A DNA stretch of 64,000 bases from an uncultured Tenacibaculum sp. (lineage in GTDB: Bacteria; Bacteroidota; Bacteroidia; Flavobacteriales; Flavobacteriaceae): positions 1 to 64,000 of the forward strand of contig NZ_CANMAX010000003.1 of assembly GCF_947495995.1 (NCBI RefSeq), read 5' to 3'. The notes under the pieces were generated by a model that saw only the letters and a list, made by a program, of their open reading frames with translations, searched no databases and had not been told where the DNA came from. The position numbers were made by a program, and so were the translations under genes. Shown in pieces: positions 44,251 to 52,640 of the stretch. How positions within the stretch are numbered: the stretch's first letter is position 1; each line of letters begins with the position of its first letter.

Positions 44251-44291
44251 GGATATTAGGTGAATATATAATTTCTATTTATCTAATATCC
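44251..44291 (+). promoter_or_regulatory. Intercistronic hairpin between precursor and nucleotidyltransferase genes
   Basis: GGATATTAG (44251-44259) and CTAATATCC (44283-44291) are perfect inverted copies with a 23-base AU-rich loop, and no T run follows. It fills most of the 67-bp gap and may slow transcription or protect the precursor message so that the peptide exceeds the enzyme. Confidence 0.5.
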
Positions 44292-44307
44292 ATAATAAAC
44301 ATTGTAG

Positions 44308-45624
44308 ATGGAATATTTAGAAGTTGATTATAATAATATTTTAAACTCTTTACACAAGTTAATTAGTTTAACTGCTAGCGAAATAACAATAGACTCAATA
44401 TTAATCGTAGGAAGTAATTACGATATAGCATCCAAAAAGAAAATAAGAAAAGGTTCTGATATTGATTTTGTAATACTAAATAACAGTAAAACCTTTGCTG
44501 TTAAAGAGAAGTTTCAAGATATAACTTACGATATAGCCTTTATAAATCATACAGATATGGGCGCTGTAGTTTTAGGAGCTTTAAGTGGTTCTCCATTTTT
44601 TGGAAAGTTTTTCTCATCAATAAATAAGCATAGTATAATTAAAGATACTGATCGTTTAGGAAGTAAATTTGTGAGTGTCATTACATACCTTTACAATTGT
44701 TTTACAGCATCATTTATTCCAAATTATGAGATATCAACCATTTCATTAGATAGTATAGCTGCAAATAAGGATGATTTAGAAAAGAATTCAGTTGAGGAAA
44801 TGAATTTTGCTTCCATAAGACTTTCTGAGCATACGTTTAATTACTTGTCATATTTGTCGTACCCAATTCACACTAGTGGATCTTACAGAGGGAAAGTAAT
44901 TGAAAAACAATTTCAGTATACAAAGAATAGAGAAAATCAAGATTGTATTTTAGATAAAAATGATTTGTTAAATATTACGAATTATATCGCTCCTGTTACT
45001 GAATACGGATTTTGGGGATTCAATGATGATGAAAATATACAAGAAGCTATTTCTCAAAATAAAATAGAAAATTATTATTACGGTTTTGACAATCTTATTT
45101 CAGAAAGAAACATAGTGTTTTTATCAGAAAAAGATATGTTAAAGAATAATTTTAAATTACTTTATGTCAAAAACATTATTCCTTTTTTAAAGGATAATGA
45201 GCTAAAGGTTTGTACAGATTTCTTCATATCATTATCAAAAAAACATGAACAAAATACTTTAGAAAATAGAGTTCAATTTTTGTTAAGTGTATTTAATTAC
45301 TTTAAAAAAGAAGAAAAACATCAAATAATACTACATACTTTAAAAAGCTTGTTTATTATCAAATCTATTCACTTATTAGAAGAAAATGAACATAAAATGA
45401 GTATTGAAGTATTTGATGAATGGTTATTACAAACAAAAGATGATTTTTATTTTCCTGAAGATGCTAAAATGGAGGTTGATTTAAATGAAATTTTAGCGAT
45501 TATTTCTCAGAGTAAATTACAAAGAGAAATGGAAGTTAAAACATGTTATTTGTTTTTTGGAATTATGAAAGCTTTAAGAGTTAACATTGAAGACTTTCAT
45601 TTCGAAGAATCGTTAGTAGAATAA
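44308..45624 (+). CDS. Nucleotidyltransferase-fold protein of unknown function next to a GG-leader peptide
   Basis: A 438-residue soluble protein. The N-terminal part carries the pol-beta-type nucleotidyltransferase signature: IDSILIVGSNYD (G35-S36), then GSDIDFVIL with D51 and D53, then a third acidic residue in ITYDIAFIN (D75). The C-terminal two thirds are helical, without a recognised domain, and end with several leucine-rich helices. No signal peptide or membrane segment is present. Proteins of this fold add nucleotides to small molecules, tRNA or proteins. Its position directly after the precursor gene suggests it modifies the peptide, a cofactor, or an immunity target; that is inference. 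It could also be an unrelated antibiotic-type nucleotidyltransferase. Confidence 0.65.
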   Translation: MEYLEVDYNNILNSLHKLISLTASEITIDSILIVGSNYDIASKKKIRKGSDIDFVILNNSKTFAVKEKFQDITYDIAFINHTDMGAVVLGALSGSPFFGKFFSSINKHSIIKDTDRLGSKFVSVITYLYNCFTASFIPNYEISTISLDSIAANKDDLEKNSVEEMNFASIRLSEHTFNYLSYLSYPIHTSGSYRGKVIEKQFQYTKNRENQDCILDKNDLLNITNYIAPVTEYGFWGFNDDENIQEAISQNKIENYYYGFDNLISERNIVFLSEKDMLKNNFKLLYVKNIIPFLKDNELKVCTDFFISLSKKHEQNTLENRVQFLLSVFNYFKKEEKHQIILHTLKSLFIIKSIHLLEENEHKMSIEVFDEWLLQTKDDFYFPEDAKMEVDLNEILAIISQSKLQREMEVKTCYLFFGIMKALRVNIEDFHFEESLVE

Positions 45625-45644
45625 AATCATTACAATAAAAGAAA

Positions 45645-45672
45645 GGTCGATATTACTTTCGTAATAAAGACC
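45645..45672. terminator. Weak hairpin after the nucleotidyltransferase gene
   Basis: GGTC-TATTAC pairs with GTAATA-GACC with a small internal loop; there is no strong T run. It may end the two convergent transcripts. Confidence 0.3.
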
Positions 45673-45703
45673 CTTCTCGTTTGGTTAGTGTAGCTAAATT
45701 AAA

Positions 45704-46117
45704 TTAATCCAAAAACTTGGATGTTAATTCAGGTGTTGGTATATAGCAAGATTCCCTTTTGCCGAACCACTTATATCTGTTCTTAGCAATAAAATCGTAA
45801 ACAATATCTCTTAAAAACTTAGGGAGAATAAAAAATACACTCATTAAGTTTATTGGAAATTTTAGTCGATGCGCAATTTTCAATGCTGCTGTAGATTTGT
45901 GAAAAAGTTCTTCTTCAGGTGTAAAGAGTAAAATAGAATCTATTTTAGTCGTATCGATATTAAAATTCTCGATAATATTTTCAGCGGTTTTACCTTGCAA
46001 AGAAGTGAAGATAAATCTGTTGTGTTTATCATGTTTCATCACAAATTGCACGCTAGAGTTGCACAAATTGCAAACTCCATCAAAAAGAATAAGATATTTT
46101 CCTTTAGGGATATTCAT
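45704..46117 (-). CDS. DCC family thiol-disulfide oxidoreductase-like protein
   Basis: A 137-residue DUF393 protein. The signature YLILFDGVCNLCNSSVQFV contains C16-x-x-C19 in the thioredoxin-like position, and RYKWFGKRESCYIPTP is a usual C-terminal motif of the family. It is predicted to act on thiols at the membrane. It starts ten bases after the stop of a multi-pass membrane protein on the same strand, a recurrent pairing in Bacteroidota. Confidence 0.9.
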   Translation of the reverse strand: MNIPKGKYLILFDGVCNLCNSSVQFVMKHDKHNRFIFTSLQGKTAENIIENFNIDTTKIDSILLFTPEEELFHKSTAALKIAHRLKFPINLMSVFFILPKFLRDIVYDFIAKNRYKWFGKRESCYIPTPELTSKFLD

Positions 46118-46127
46118 TAAAAGTTAC

Positions 46128-47408
46128 TTATCTATTATATGGTCTTTCATTTATCCAATGAAAACCTCTGTTCGTTAATAAAAATTTCTTTCTATAATCT
46201 TTTGTTAGATCAAATTTGATACGTATGGAATCAGATTTTATGGTTCCTTTAACAACAAAATTAGCTGTGTCAATTTCTTTATAAGTTAATTTATAAACCT
46301 CTGTGGTATCGTTGTAATCTCTAAGCGTAAGTTTACTTTCTTTTTCATCTAATTCAATACTATACCAGCTTCTTCTCTCATCGATTTTTTCAACACGCAA
46401 CCATCGTTTAGAATCGATAAGCATGTTTTTCCATTTTACAGTATTATATTTTAATGTATCAGTAACATCAAAAATAGAATCGTTTACTTGAAACTCTTTT
46501 ACTTCGTAAAAACCTTTTAAAGAACTTTCGCCTCCTTGTTGACTTGTTACAAATACACTATACGGAATTGCATAAAACAAGATCAAAACTTTTAAAACTA
46601 AAAGCGTTTTTCTGAGTCCGTTTTTCAGTTTAGGTTTTTCAATTTCTCTAAGGTGAATTGGTTTCTTCAGGAAGAAGAATTTGAATAAATCTTCGAAGTT
46701 ATGAGCTAGTAAAAATATAGACATTAACACCAAGTGTGTAGAAAGTATTTTTACTGGTACATCATAAAAATAATTGACAGCCATGACATTTGCCGCAGTA
46801 GCAAGAGTTATAATTAATCCGAAGGTCAATGTTCTTCTAAATAGTAGAAATACAGCTGCAACTTCAGCTAATCCCATAAATAGGTTGTATCCTTTAGAAA
46901 ATCCTAAGAACGTCCAAGCTAATCCCATTGGAGACGATTCTCCATACGTTTGATTTAAACGATTATATGATGGATAAGGAAATTGTAGTTTGATTACTTT
47001 AACCAATCCGTAGTTAATTAACATCAATCCTACATAAAAGCGAAGCGCTACAGTGAGCCAATAGTATAGTTTTTTATAATTTGATCTGTTTCTATCTAAC
47101 AAAGACCAAATTACAGTTGTAATAATCGCTAAGCTAAACATTACAAATACAAGTACATAATCGTAGGTTGTGTCACCACTTCCATTCGGACCTGTATTTA
47201 TTTCGTAGGTTATACCCAGAATTGTTTTTCCTACCCAAGGAATAAAATTGTATAAAAAGACATTGAAAAACTGACCTAAATATCCATAAAAAGGATAGGC
47301 GCCGTTATTCATGAATAGAACAAATAAAGCAAAATAGGTAAAGAAAAAACGAAACGATATCTTTTCAATTTTAGTCCATTTTGTTATTGCTATTGAAGGG
47401 TTCTCCAT
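46128..47408 (-). CDS. DoxX-like multi-pass membrane protein paired with a DCC-family protein
   Basis: A 426-residue protein with about eight to nine membrane helices in the first 285 residues and a soluble C-terminal domain (about 300-426, beta-rich, ending RKKFLLTNRGFHWINERPYNR). The helix with LRFYVGLMLINYGLVKVIKLQFP resembles DoxX-type segments. It is translated just ahead of the DCC-family gene (10-bp gap), suggesting a membrane redox pair. Function unknown. Confidence 0.6.
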   Translation of the reverse strand: MENPSIAITKWTKIEKISFRFFFTYFALFVLFMNNGAYPFYGYLGQFFNVFLYNFIPWVGKTILGITYEINTGPNGSGDTTYDYVLVFVMFSLAIITTVIWSLLDRNRSNYKKLYYWLTVALRFYVGLMLINYGLVKVIKLQFPYPSYNRLNQTYGESSPMGLAWTFLGFSKGYNLFMGLAEVAAVFLLFRRTLTFGLIITLATAANVMAVNYFYDVPVKILSTHLVLMSIFLLAHNFEDLFKFFFLKKPIHLREIEKPKLKNGLRKTLLVLKVLILFYAIPYSVFVTSQQGGESSLKGFYEVKEFQVNDSIFDVTDTLKYNTVKWKNMLIDSKRWLRVEKIDERRSWYSIELDEKESKLTLRDYNDTTEVYKLTYKEIDTANFVVKGTIKSDSIRIKFDLTKDYRKKFLLTNRGFHWINERPYNR

Positions 47409-47491
47409 AGATTTATTTGAGTTGAAATATTTAGTAAACTCAAATCTATCTTTATCTGTCGAAAAAAAATTGTATTAAATGGACATTAACC

Positions 47492-48298
47492 TTATTTAAG
47501 ATTTTTAAAATAAATGTTACTTTTTGATAAAATACTTACTTGATTGAAGAATTGTTTTGGAGTTACTCCGGTTTGATTTTTAAACATTCTATTAAATGAA
47601 GCCTGATCGTAAAAGCCTTGATCGAAAGCTATATCTGAAAGTTTAAAATCTTTGTTTTTAATTTTAATTTTTTCCAGAGCATTTCTAAAACGTATATTAT
47701 TTCTTAAAACAGTAGGTGAACATCTACAATGGGTAATAAATAAGCGATATAATTTTTTATAACTACAGTTTAGTTCTTTTGCAATTTCATGTACATTCAA
47801 TTTTTCTTCTCGAAGTAAATGTATTGCTTGTATGATAATTTCTAACTCCTTTTTTTCATTGAGTTTAGAAAGAAGATAACTTTCCACAGTCTTTATTTTT
47901 TCTTCAATTGGTTGATTAAAAAAATCATTACTTACATCAAAGAAATCGTTAAAATCTTCAATTTGAAAGAAAGGAATATTCGTGAAATCTTGAGTTGTGA
48001 ATTGAGATAAACCAAATGGAGTGAAAATCATAACAAACTCACGAACACTACCTTCAGTTTTAACTTGTAACGGTTTGGTATATTTATTTAAAGCAGTAAA
48101 AGAATTAGGATAATTGGCATTTTCTTTAATAGAAATACAATCATTATTATAACTAACATTTGCCTTTTCAAAAATGCATACGACATTATTACCAGATGGA
48201 AAAGCATAGTAACTTTCGTTATGTAATTCCAATTCGTAATAGAAAGAAATATACTTAGAAAGCTCAGTACTCGGATTAATAGTCTTAATTTCCATCAT
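47492..48298 (-). CDS. AraC family transcriptional regulator
   Basis: A 268-residue regulator. The N-terminal half is a DUF6597-like sensor (TINPSTELSKYISFYYELEL start). The C-terminal HTH pair contains NVHEIAKELNCSYKKLYRLF and FKLSDIAFDQGFYDQASFNR, followed by GVTPKQFF. Two adjacent ATG codons (48298 and 48295) are possible. It is divergent from lspA with 123 bp between them; its target is not evident. Confidence 0.88.
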   Translation of the reverse strand: MMEIKTINPSTELSKYISFYYELELHNESYYAFPSGNNVVCIFEKANVSYNNDCISIKENANYPNSFTALNKYTKPLQVKTEGSVREFVMIFTPFGLSQFTTQDFTNIPFFQIEDFNDFFDVSNDFFNQPIEEKIKTVESYLLSKLNEKKELEIIIQAIHLLREEKLNVHEIAKELNCSYKKLYRLFITHCRCSPTVLRNNIRFRNALEKIKIKNKDFKLSDIAFDQGFYDQASFNRMFKNQTGVTPKQFFNQVSILSKSNIYFKNLK

Positions 48299-48394
48299 AA
48301 GTTAGCAACTTACTATATTTTTTTGATATTGATAAATTTTACTTAAAATAGTTTTTTGCCTGATTGCTACTTACTTTATTCATAATACTTTTCT

Positions 48395-48402
48395 TATTTT
48401 TG
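48395..48402 (+). promoter_or_regulatory. -7 promoter box of lspA
   Basis: TATTTTTG matches TAnnTTTG and lies 19 bp before the lspA ATG. Confidence 0.6.
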
Positions 48403-48421
48403 TCGCTATTAAATTTTAAAG

Positions 48422-49006
48422 ATGTCTAAGAAAACCATAGCTATACTTACCGTAATTCTAGCAATATTAGTAGATCAAATTAGTAAAGTATATATAAAAA
48501 CTCATTTCTCATTAGGAGAAGAGATAAAGGTTTTAGGCTTAGATTGGTTTAGAATTCATTTCACTGAAAACAACGGAATGGCTTGGGGATTCGAATTTGG
48601 AGGTAAAGCAGGAAAGCTGTTTTTAACATTATTCAGATTAGTAGCTGTTTCAGGAATTATTTATTGGTTGGCTCAAACCATAAAAAGTAAAATTCATAAC
48701 GGAGTTGTCATAGCAATCTCTTTAATATTAGCAGGAGCAATAGGGAATATTATCGATTCTGTTTTCTACGGAATTTTATTTAGTAAATCTGAAAGAGGAG
48801 TTGTAGCAACAATGTTTCCAGAGGAAGGTTACGCAGATATGTTTTTCGGAAAAGTAGTTGATATGTTATATTTTCCAATGTATCAAGGTGAAAGCTTTAC
48901 TTTTTTCAACGCTATTTTTAATGGAGCCGACAGCTGGATTACAATTGGTGTAATCTTATTATTTATTTTTCATAAGCAAGCATTTCCTAAGACTAAAAAG
49001 GAATAA
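48422..49006 (+). CDS. lspA: Lipoprotein signal peptidase (signal peptidase II)
   Basis: A 194-residue inner-membrane aspartic protease that removes signal peptides from prolipoproteins, of which this window encodes many. Four membrane helices are visible. The catalytic aspartates are D112 (GAIGNIIDSVFYG) and D170 (FNGADSWITIG). N-terminal LVDQISK and FTENNGMAWGF are conserved family blocks. The segment between the two aspartates is longer than in E. coli LspA, as is common in Bacteroidota. Its stop codon directly abuts the start of the next gene. Confidence 0.95.
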   Translation: MSKKTIAILTVILAILVDQISKVYIKTHFSLGEEIKVLGLDWFRIHFTENNGMAWGFEFGGKAGKLFLTLFRLVAVSGIIYWLAQTIKSKIHNGVVIAISLILAGAIGNIIDSVFYGILFSKSERGVVATMFPEEGYADMFFGKVVDMLYFPMYQGESFTFFNAIFNGADSWITIGVILLFIFHKQAFPKTKKE

Positions 49007-49939
49007 ATGAAATGGTATTTTGTACTTCAAATTAAAATGTTGAACAGACATTTAAACGATTTTGGAGTACCACCTGCATTGGCTTATCCGATTTTGCTAT
49101 TACTTTTTGTATTAGGTTCAAACTTTATCTTCTACTCAATAGAAAGTGAATATGCTGCATATGTGTATCTTTTGGTTGCAGTTTCAACTGTATTGAAGTT
49201 AGGAGAAAAAAAACGAAACGATTTTTTAAAGCTCAGTTTTACTAGAAAAGCATATGGTAAAATAAGAATATTAGAAAATGTTTTAATTCTAATTCCATTT
49301 GCAATCTACTTGATTTATGAAAACGAATATTTACAAATTTTGTATCTCTATTTACTAGGATTGATTTTTAGTAAATTCACCGTAAGTACTCCATCTAGTT
49401 TTGTAATTCCAACACCATTTAGCAAACAACCTTTTGAATTTTCTTCAGGCTTTAGAAAGACATTTTACATCTATCCGGTAGTGTATTGGCTTACTTACAA
49501 ATCGGTAGAAGTACAAAATTTTAATCTTGGAATCTTTTCTTTGTTGTTATTGTTCTTTACGCTGATTTCCTACTATACAAAAATGGAAAATCAGTTTTAT
49601 GTTTGGAGTTTTAAATACTCAGCTAAAGAATTTCTTTTTAAAAAAATAAAAATAGGAGTCAGGTTTGCAACTTTATTAAGTCTACCCATTTTTACAACAC
49701 TTTGCGTTTTTTTTACTGAATTTATTGTAATAGTAGTTGTTTTTCAATGTTTATGCTTTCTCTATTTAATACAAGCAATTATTGCAAAATACTCCGACTT
49801 TCCGAAGCAAATTAACCTGCCAAATTCAATGATTTTTGCATTAAGTTTATCTTTAATTCCTTTTGTAGTTATTACATTTCGATATTTTTATAATAAATCT
49901 ATGTTGAAACTAAAATCCGTTTTAAATGATAAACATTAA
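49007..49939 (+). CDS. Multi-pass membrane protein, probable ABC transporter permease
   Basis: A 310-residue protein with about seven hydrophobic segments and no recognised family motif. Its start codon immediately follows the lspA stop, and its last 14 bases overlap the next gene, an ABC ATPase, so all three are translationally linked. This makes it the likely membrane partner of that ATPase. Substrate unknown. Confidence 0.7.
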   Translation: MKWYFVLQIKMLNRHLNDFGVPPALAYPILLLLFVLGSNFIFYSIESEYAAYVYLLVAVSTVLKLGEKKRNDFLKLSFTRKAYGKIRILENVLILIPFAIYLIYENEYLQILYLYLLGLIFSKFTVSTPSSFVIPTPFSKQPFEFSSGFRKTFYIYPVVYWLTYKSVEVQNFNLGIFSLLLLFFTLISYYTKMENQFYVWSFKYSAKEFLFKKIKIGVRFATLLSLPIFTTLCVFFTEFIVIVVVFQCLCFLYLIQAIIAKYSDFPKQINLPNSMIFALSLSLIPFVVITFRYFYNKSMLKLKSVLNDKH

Positions 49940-50603
49940 ACAACTATCTAAAAACTATGGAACAAATTCAGTTTTAAAAGATATTAATATAGATTTTGAA
50001 ACAGGAAACGTATATGGAATAGTAGGAGAGAATGGCGCAGGAAAAACTACATTTTTTAATTGTTTATCAGGAATAGAAAAATACAAAGGAGAAATCCATT
50101 CAGTAAAGAACTTAAAAGATACTATAGGTTTTTTACAAACAGAGTTTTATTTCTTCCCTAAGATTACAGGAAGAGAATATATTCAGTTCTTATTAAACGC
50201 TAGAGCAGTTAAGGTAATAAATATAGATGAACGTAATATTTTCAATCTTCCGTTAGATAAATATGCTGTGAACTATTCCACTGGAATGAAAAAGAAATTA
50301 GCGCTAACAGCTATTTTACTACAAGAAAACACAGTTTACATTTTAGATGAACCTTTTAATGGAGTAGATATTCAAAGCAATATTGTGATTACCGAAATTA
50401 TTCATGAATTAAAAAGACTGAATAAACTAGTAATTATTTCTTCTCATATTTTTTCAACTTTATCTACTACTTGTGATGAAATTCATGTGTTGGAAGAAGG
50501 GAGTTTTACCAAAAAAGTTATGAAAGAAGATTTTGAGGCTTTAGAAAGTGAAATGAAAGCCAAAACATTATTAAACACAATAGATCGATTAGATTTAAAA
50601 TAA
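49926..50603 (+). CDS. ABC transporter ATP-binding protein
   Basis: A 225-residue ABC ATPase. Walker A GENGAGKTTFF, signature YSTGMKKKLAL, Walker B TVYILDEPFNGVD and H-loop VIISSHIFSTL are all present; the sequence style is of the multidrug/antibiotic-type ABC-2 exporters. It overlaps the preceding membrane protein gene. It contains no peptidase domain, so it is not a GG-peptide processing exporter. Confidence 0.92.
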   Translation: MINIKQLSKNYGTNSVLKDINIDFETGNVYGIVGENGAGKTTFFNCLSGIEKYKGEIHSVKNLKDTIGFLQTEFYFFPKITGREYIQFLLNARAVKVINIDERNIFNLPLDKYAVNYSTGMKKKLALTAILLQENTVYILDEPFNGVDIQSNIVITEIIHELKRLNKLVIISSHIFSTLSTTCDEIHVLEEGSFTKKVMKEDFEALESEMKAKTLLNTIDRLDLK

Positions 50604-50633
50604 AAAAGAGACTACGTTTAGTAATCTCTTTTT
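50603..50633. terminator. Bidirectional terminator between ABC and trxB genes
   Basis: AAAAAGAGACTAC and GTAATCTCTTTTT pair with one mismatch; T runs lie on both strands. Confidence 0.75.
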
Positions 50634-50656
50634 ATATAAAAATATTGTTTTTAGGG

Positions 50657-51604
50657 CTATTCTAAAGCACCTAAATAACGTTCAGCATCTAATGCAGCCA
50701 TACAACCTGTACCAGCAGCAGTAACTGCTTGTCTGTATTCTTTATCTTGAACATCACCAGCAGCAAAAACTCCAGGAACATTCGTTTTAGTCGTTTTACC
50801 GTTAGTAATTAAATAACCAGTTTCATCCATATCTAATACACCTTTGAATAATTGTGTATTTGGAGTATGACCGATGGCGATAAATACTCCAGTTACAGGA
50901 ATATCAGTTTTATCTCCAGTTTGATTGTTTACAGCTCTAACACCTTCAACAACATTATCTCCTATAACTTCATCAATTTCAGTATTAAATAATACCTCAA
51001 TGTTTTCAGTTTTATTTACTCTATGTTGCATAGCCTTAGAAGCACGCATATAATCTTTACGAACTAACATTGTAACTTTGCTACAAATGTTAGCTAAGTA
51101 AGTAGCTTCTTCAGCAGCTGTATCACCAGCACCAACAACAACTACATCCTGACCTTTATAGAAGAAACCATCACAAGTAGCACAAGCAGAAACTCCACCA
51201 CCAATTAAACGTTGTTCACTTTCTAAACCAAGATATTTAGCAGTTGCACCTGTAGATATAATTACAGTTTCAGCTTCTAACTCAGTAGTTTCATCAACTA
51301 CAACTTTATGAATTCCTCCTTCTTCAGTAGAGAAATCAACTTTGGTAACCATACCAAAACGAACTTCTGTACCAAAACGTTCAGCTTGATTTTTTAAATC
51401 TTCCATCATAGCAGTACCGTCTGTACCATTCGGGTAACCTGGAAAATTATCAACTTCTGTGGTCGTTGTTAATTGACCACCCATTTGCATACCTGTATAC
51501 ATTACAGGTTTCATATCAGCTCTTGCAGCATAAATTGCAGCAGTGTATCCTGCAGGCCCAGAACCGATTATTAAACATTTTATTCTTTCTACAGTATTTG
51601 ACAT
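50657..51604 (-). CDS. trxB: Thioredoxin-disulfide reductase
   Basis: A 315-residue FAD/NADPH enzyme that reduces thioredoxin. The FAD motif IIGSGPAGYTAAIYAAR, the redox-active CATC in VSACATCDGFF, the NADPH motif VVVGAGDTAAEEA and the terminal GVFAAGDVQD are all visible, and the length is as usual. A -7 box lies at 51626-51633. Confidence 0.97.
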   Translation of the reverse strand: MSNTVERIKCLIIGSGPAGYTAAIYAARADMKPVMYTGMQMGGQLTTTTEVDNFPGYPNGTDGTAMMEDLKNQAERFGTEVRFGMVTKVDFSTEEGGIHKVVVDETTELEAETVIISTGATAKYLGLESEQRLIGGGVSACATCDGFFYKGQDVVVVGAGDTAAEEATYLANICSKVTMLVRKDYMRASKAMQHRVNKTENIEVLFNTEIDEVIGDNVVEGVRAVNNQTGDKTDIPVTGVFIAIGHTPNTQLFKGVLDMDETGYLITNGKTTKTNVPGVFAAGDVQDKEYRQAVTAAGTGCMAALDAERYLGALE

Positions 51605-51625
51605 TGGGTATTTTTTATAGAACTA

Positions 51626-51633
51626 CAAATGTA
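51626..51633 (-). promoter_or_regulatory. -7 promoter box of trxB
   Basis: The minus strand reads TACATTTG, a match to TAnnTTTG, 22 bp before the trxB ATG. Confidence 0.6.
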
Positions 51634-51750
51634 TATTTTTTTTATTTGCGTTTGAGCAATATACATATATTTCTACTATTAGACGATAATTAAAACTAAT
51701 CTTACATTAGTTTTTTATTCAAAAACATTAGTAATGTTAGAAAAAAGTTA

Positions 51751-51758
51751 TATCTTTG
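51751..51758 (+). promoter_or_regulatory. -7 promoter box of tRNA-Pro
   Basis: TATCTTTG, matching TAnnTTTG, ends 12 bp before the tRNA 5' end. Confidence 0.65.
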
Positions 51759-51770
51759 TCGCCCGTTAAA

Positions 51771-51845
51771 CGGGGTGTAGCGTAGCCCGGTCATCGCGCC
51801 TGCTTTGGGAGCAGGAGGTCGCAGGTTCGAATCCTGCCACCCCGA
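51771..51845 (+). tRNA. tRNA-Pro (UGG)
   Basis: The acceptor stem CGGGGTG pairs with CACCCCG. The anticodon arm CCTGC-TTTGGGA-GCAGG has anticodon TGG, and the T arm is GCAGGTTCGAATCCTGC. The discriminator base is A and CCA is not encoded. Confidence 0.95.
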
Positions 51846-51855
51846 CGAAAATTAG

Positions 51856-51887
51856 CCTTGTAAATATAATGTTTACAAGGTTTTTTT
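51856..51887 (+). terminator. Terminator of tRNA-Pro
   Basis: CCTTGTAAA and TTTACAAGG (51856-51864, 51872-51880) are followed by seven T. Confidence 0.85.
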
Positions 51888-51896
51888 ATGCTTTAT

Positions 51897-52640
51897 TTAT
51901 TCAATCCATTTTCTAAAATTACTTGTAGTCGAGGCACTTGTAATTAGGTGTTGTTTGTAGTTTTTAATTGAAATTGCTAATCTATCACCAAAATAAGGTT
52001 CTATTTTTTCAATGAAATTGATATTAATAATTTCTCCCCGATTGATTTGAAAGAATTCTTTAGGATTTAATTCTTTTATCAAATCGGACAGTTTATATCG
52101 AAATTCATTTTCTTTTCCATTGTTATCAATCGCAATACATTTTCCAGAATTAGACAAAATTGCTCCAGTATTTTTAGTACTTAATATTTTAATCTCTGAT
52201 TTTGTTTTTATAATAATTCGTTCTTTGTAATTATTTGTAAATCCGTGAATGGTTTTAAATATTTTCTCCCAATTTACTTCTTTAGTTTGTAACGACTTAA
52301 ATTTTTCCATTGCTTTGCTAAACTTATTATAACTAATAGGTTTTAATAAGTAAGCTATTCCGTTTACTTCGAAAGCATCTTGATAAAAAGTATTATAGGC
52401 TGTAGTGAATATAATTGGAGACTTAATAATATTTGTATTCAATAAAGAAAAGACATTACCGTCTAACAATTCAATATCAGAAAAAACTAAATCTACCTGT
52501 TTATTGGTAGCATACCATTTTTCAACTTCTTCTTTACTTTGTAATGAAGCTACAATTTCAATTTTATCATTATACCTAAGAATATGATCTGAAATGATTT
52601 CAATATTTATAGCTTCGTCTTCTATAATTAGTACTTTCAT
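51897..52640 (-). CDS. LytTR family response regulator
   Basis: A 247-residue response regulator: a CheY-like receiver (phospho-acceptor D55 in LVFSDIELLDG; acidic pocket IIEDEA) and a C-terminal LytTR DNA-binding domain (about 145-247, with EFRYKLSDLIKEL and FFQINRGEIININFI). It overlaps the histidine kinase gene by four bases and follows an outer-membrane barrel gene, so it probably controls envelope or uptake functions in response to that kinase. Confidence 0.93.
   Translation of the reverse strand: MKVLIIEDEAINIEIISDHILRYNDKIEIVASLQSKEEVEKWYATNKQVDLVFSDIELLDGNVFSLLNTNIIKSPIIFTTAYNTFYQDAFEVNGIAYLLKPISYNKFSKAMEKFKSLQTKEVNWEKIFKTIHGFTNNYKERIIIKTKSEIKILSTKNTGAILSNSGKCIAIDNNGKENEFRYKLSDLIKELNPKEFFQINRGEIININFIEKIEPYFGDRLAISIKNYKQHLITSASTTSNFRKWIE

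Noticed and set aside
49926..50603. ABC ATPase as exporter of the GG-leader peptides
   Set aside because: It has no C39 peptidase domain or fused membrane domain and is linked to lspA and a small permease, 4 kb from the nearest peptide gene.
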